Positions 63,067-64,000 of a stretch of 64,000 nucleotides of DNA are shown here, one piece after another. Under the pieces are notes generated by a model. It was given only the letters and a program-made list of their open reading frames with translations, was not told the DNA's origin and did not search any database. The DNA comes from Bacteroidota bacterium (GTDB lineage: Bacteria; Bacteroidota; Bacteroidia; M30B66), in assembly GCA_027483445.1 (NCBI GenBank), contig JAIXUS010000069.1, forward strand, positions 62,001 to 126,000. The letters run 5' to 3'. The stretch's first letter is position 1. Each line of letters begins with the position of its first letter. The position numbers and the translations under genes were made by a program.

Positions 63067-64000
63067 ATGAACATCTTACGCGCTCTTGCCCTTGGGCTAA
63101 TTGCCTTGCTCCATTTAAAGCTCCCCGCTGCGGCACAAACCAGCTTCTGGCTTAAAAAACAAGGGGCCGACTCGCTGCTTCAAATCGCTTATTACGTTGA
63201 TCACTACGACCGCGATGAGGGGTTTAATGGCACCTATTGGACCGAAGGTGGTCGTTCCCGTTTCAGCTTTCCGCACGGAACAAACCGGTTTAAAACTGGC
63301 TTGGTGAAGGGTTGGCGCACACATCGAGAGTTTCAGTTCATGGACGAAAAGGGCAACCATAGCATCGACAGTGTGTTGTGGGCCGAGGGACAAATGGTGA
63401 ATTTTCTACCCGTTGGAACTTGGCGAAAGTATCACCTCAATGGCAAGGTAGCTTTGGAAGTGAATTACTGCGATGGCCAAATCTGTGGAGTTGTAGCGCT
63501 GTATCATGAAACCGGGGCAGTAAAAACCACCGGCGCTGTTGATGAAAAAGGTTGGCCACATGGCCTTTGGAGAGGCGAATTTCCTTCGGGGAAACCCAAG
63601 TTTGAAGTAACCTATGTGAACGGCACCAACATCGGCTGGTCGAAACATTACACCGAAGACGGCCTCTTGAGTGAAGTGCATTTTACCGACAACCAATGGT
63701 CGAGCTATTACGATAAAATGAATTTGTACTATCCCAAAACAGGGCGATTGAAGGCCCGAATTGAGCGCGCAAACCAATTGGACAAAATTGTAGAAGCTTG
63801 GGATGAGGATGGCAAGCAAACCGTGTTTAACAGCAGTGGCTCAATCGCCGGGAACTTCCCGATGATCGACCAAGGGTATGTAGAATTGAGCCTCCGCGAT
63901 GGACGTGTGATAGGCGAAGAAACCCGGTATTACAACAGCGACAAGACAGAGATCCGCTCGCGTACGGTGCGCAATGCAAAAGATTCGATGCGCTTTCATC
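63067..64000 (+). CDS. Secreted MORN/YwqK-like repeat protein, C-terminus beyond the window
   Basis: Open from the ATG at 63067 to the window's right edge (311 codons), so the end is missing. Signal peptide MNILRALALGLIALLHLKLPAAAQ. The mature part contains MORN/YwqK-like repeats (GTWRKYHLNGKVALEVNY, ALYHETGAVKTTGAVDEKGWPHGLWRGEFPSGKPKFEVTYVNG, WSKHYTEDGLLSEVHF), typical of secreted Bacteroidota proteins with alternating Y/G-rich strands. Its function is unknown; YwqK-type names (antitoxin-like) are not evidence of a toxin system. Confidence 0.75.
   Translation, partial: MNILRALALGLIALLHLKLPAAAQTSFWLKKQGADSLLQIAYYVDHYDRDEGFNGTYWTEGGRSRFSFPHGTNRFKTGLVKGWRTHREFQFMDEKGNHSIDSVLWAEGQMVNFLPVGTWRKYHLNGKVALEVNYCDGQICGVVALYHETGAVKTTGAVDEKGWPHGLWRGEFPSGKPKFEVTYVNGTNIGWSKHYTEDGLLSEVHFTDNQWSSYYDKMNLYYPKTGRLKARIERANQLDKIVEAWDEDGKQTVFNSSGSIAGNFPMIDQGYVELSLRDGRVIGEETRYYNSDKTEIRSRTVRNAKDSMRFH

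Noticed and set aside
63067-64000. Toxin-antitoxin system from the YwqK-like repeats
   Set aside because: The protein has a signal peptide and no adjacent toxin gene; the family name alone does not support a TA role.

Overview
This window comes from a Bacteroidota chromosome, most likely a member of the Flavobacteriales. The main support is a near-complete set of type IX secretion/gliding genes: porP-gldK-gldL-gldM-gldN in the order of the Porphyromonas por operon, gldB-gldC, and a sprE/porW-like TPR lipoprotein next to a bactofilin. Several predicted surface proteins end in type A or type B T9SS sorting domains. Candidate promoters fit the Bacteroidota pattern TTG-N18-21-TAnnTTTG rather than a -35/-10 pattern. 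No tRNA, rRNA or CRISPR array was seen.

Layout. 1-9137 is a carbohydrate/surface segment: an edge-truncated outer-membrane protein, a glycoside hydrolase co-directional with a Nudix-like winged-helix regulator, a divergent secreted protein built of carbohydrate-binding-like modules, a sugar MFS permease, an acyltransferase and a small XRE regulator. 9138-9911 has no intact gene but holds a MITE-like element and a strong terminator. 9912-19344 (minus strand) is topA, a degenerate arginase-family gene and porP-gldKLMN. 19477-27796 (plus strand) is miaB, a receiver-less sigma-54 activator, lptE, a TPR gene, secG, groES-groEL, a beta-barrel gene and an SDR gene. 27739-43575 carries a DUF983 protein, an ABC-F protein, dprA, a TonB-dependent receptor, nadE, a beta-barrel, gldBC plus a type-B sorted protein, and an overlapping minus-strand operon (exonuclease, lipoprotein, peptide ABC ATPase, engB). 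43725-54008 has cell-surface and housekeeping genes: a T9SS esterase, NifU-like and Mrp Fe-S proteins, CvpA, DUF4403, the SCOT CoA-transferase pair, PBP1A and a bactofilin. 54100-64000 has sprE, a GH92 mannosidase, a T9SS-sorted propeller-like protein lying inside the remains of a DUF4143 ATPase gene, and an edge-truncated MORN-like protein.

How it fits together. GldK/L/M/N, PorP, GldB and SprE would build or assist the T9SS. At least four proteins in the window look like its cargo (CTD type A at 3027, 44822 and 60149; type B at 37795). The glycan genes at the left end look like a small regulated uptake and degradation unit without a SusC/SusD pair.

Less ordinary structure: (i) a DUF4143 ATPase gene broken into two decayed pieces around a secreted-protein gene; (ii) two related MITE-like elements 40 kb apart; (iii) a structured dispersed intergenic repeat in three copies; (iv) a 127-bp tandem repeat running into the 3' end of the acyltransferase gene; (v) a sigma-54-type promoter sequence before groES, close to a gene for a sigma-54 activator; (vi) TACCTTTG-N6-ATG arrangements that predict leaderless mRNAs.
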